Shown piece after piece: positions 63,904-64,000 of a stretch of DNA of 64,000 nt (the first letter of the stretch is position 1; each line of letters begins with the position of its first letter). The translations under genes were made by a program, and so were the position numbers. The notes under the pieces were generated by a model. The model did no database searches. It saw only the letters and a list, made by a program, of their open reading frames with translations, and was not told the origin of the DNA. The DNA is from Devosia oryzisoli (GTDB lineage Bacteria > Pseudomonadota > Alphaproteobacteria > Rhizobiales > Devosiaceae): positions 1,054,001-1,118,000 of the forward strand of contig NZ_JACYFU010000001.1 in NCBI RefSeq assembly GCF_014837245.1. The letters run 5' to 3'.

Positions 63904-64000
63904 ATGGCCGGCCGGCCGCTGCGAGTACTTCAGGTCATGCGGGCTCCTGTCGGGGGCCTGTTTCGTCATGTTGCGGACTTGACTCGCGCCCTGGCGGAAA
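63904..64000 (+). CDS. Glycosyltransferase, N-terminal fragment
   Basis: The first 32 codons of a gene leaving the window. It begins ATG 63904, 3 bp after the export lipoprotein, with MAGRPLRVLQVMRAPVGGLF and RHVADLTRALAE, typical of the N-terminal GT-B glycosyltransferase domain (family 4) with its LxVxxxPxGGLxxHVxxLxxAL pattern. It continues the exopolysaccharide locus. Confidence 0.75.
   Translation, partial: MAGRPLRVLQVMRAPVGGLFRHVADLTRALAE

Overview
The window reads as chromosomal DNA of an alphaproteobacterium of the order Hyphomicrobiales, probably a Devosia-like genus. This is an inference from gene content: a general L-amino-acid ABC transporter of the aapJQMP type, an RpoE/ChrR-type sigma and anti-sigma pair, an ETC complex I (NDUFS4-like) subunit, COX15-type heme A synthase, a DUF2842 protein, and GC-rich codon use throughout. 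I saw no insertion sequence, prophage, integron or CRISPR array. Genes are densely packed and mostly housekeeping, with some accessory metabolic clusters.

Layout. 1-9 kb: the start of a TolC-like gene and a protein-isoaspartate methyltransferase on the minus strand, then tRNA-Cys, a BenE-type transporter overlapping mobA, tRNA-Asn, an SRPBCC protein, DNA photolyase, a cysteine synthase-like enzyme, cardiolipin synthase and an AlaX-type tRNA editing protein. 9-14.4 kb: the amino-acid ABC transporter aapJ-aapQ-aapM-aapP followed by a second, divergent binding protein. 14.5-18 kb: a hairpin-rich leader or small RNA candidate, metC, a PAP2 phosphatase, tRNA-Pro, the complex I subunit and a TraB/GumN protein. 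18-28.3 kb: a LacI-regulated sugar operon (binding protein, two permeases, ATPase, two TIM-barrel isomerase/epimerase-like proteins and two Gfo/Idh/MocA oxidoreductases), with palindromic operators in front and stem-loops in four of its spacers.

28-33 kb: tRNA-Arg, a HAD phosphatase with a problematic start, an ArsR repressor, a hemolysin III protein, DUF192, a double cold-shock protein, glyoxalase I, an M15-like peptidase and two tRNA-Glu genes. 33.2-38.7 kb: an ECF sigma factor, ChrR-like anti-sigma and SDR, facing a flavoprotein-DUF1365-cyclopropane-synthase operon. Two similar promoter-like sequences suggest one regulon, possibly for photo-oxidative stress and membrane lipid modification. 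38.7-53.5 kb: recJ, glpX, a homoserine dehydrogenase with an extra N-terminal domain, alaC, an orphan glycosyltransferase, lon (with a heat-shock-like promoter), arginase, a GDPD enzyme, clpX, clpP and a small conserved protein.

53.6-64 kb: a cytochrome P450, a dicarboxylate/cation symporter, an SdpI-like membrane protein, rplM-rpsI, heme A synthase, DUF2842, then the edge of an exopolysaccharide locus (polysaccharide deacetylase, GNVR/Wzc-like chain-length protein with a degenerate ATPase domain, Wza-like lipoprotein, start of a glycosyltransferase).

The most promising leads are the sugar operon, which could encode an oxidation/elimination/hydration/reduction route for a glycoside; the ECF/ChrR lipid-modification regulon, whose anti-sigma factor lacks both zinc-binding cysteines; the homoserine dehydrogenase fusion; and the structured RNA upstream of metC.
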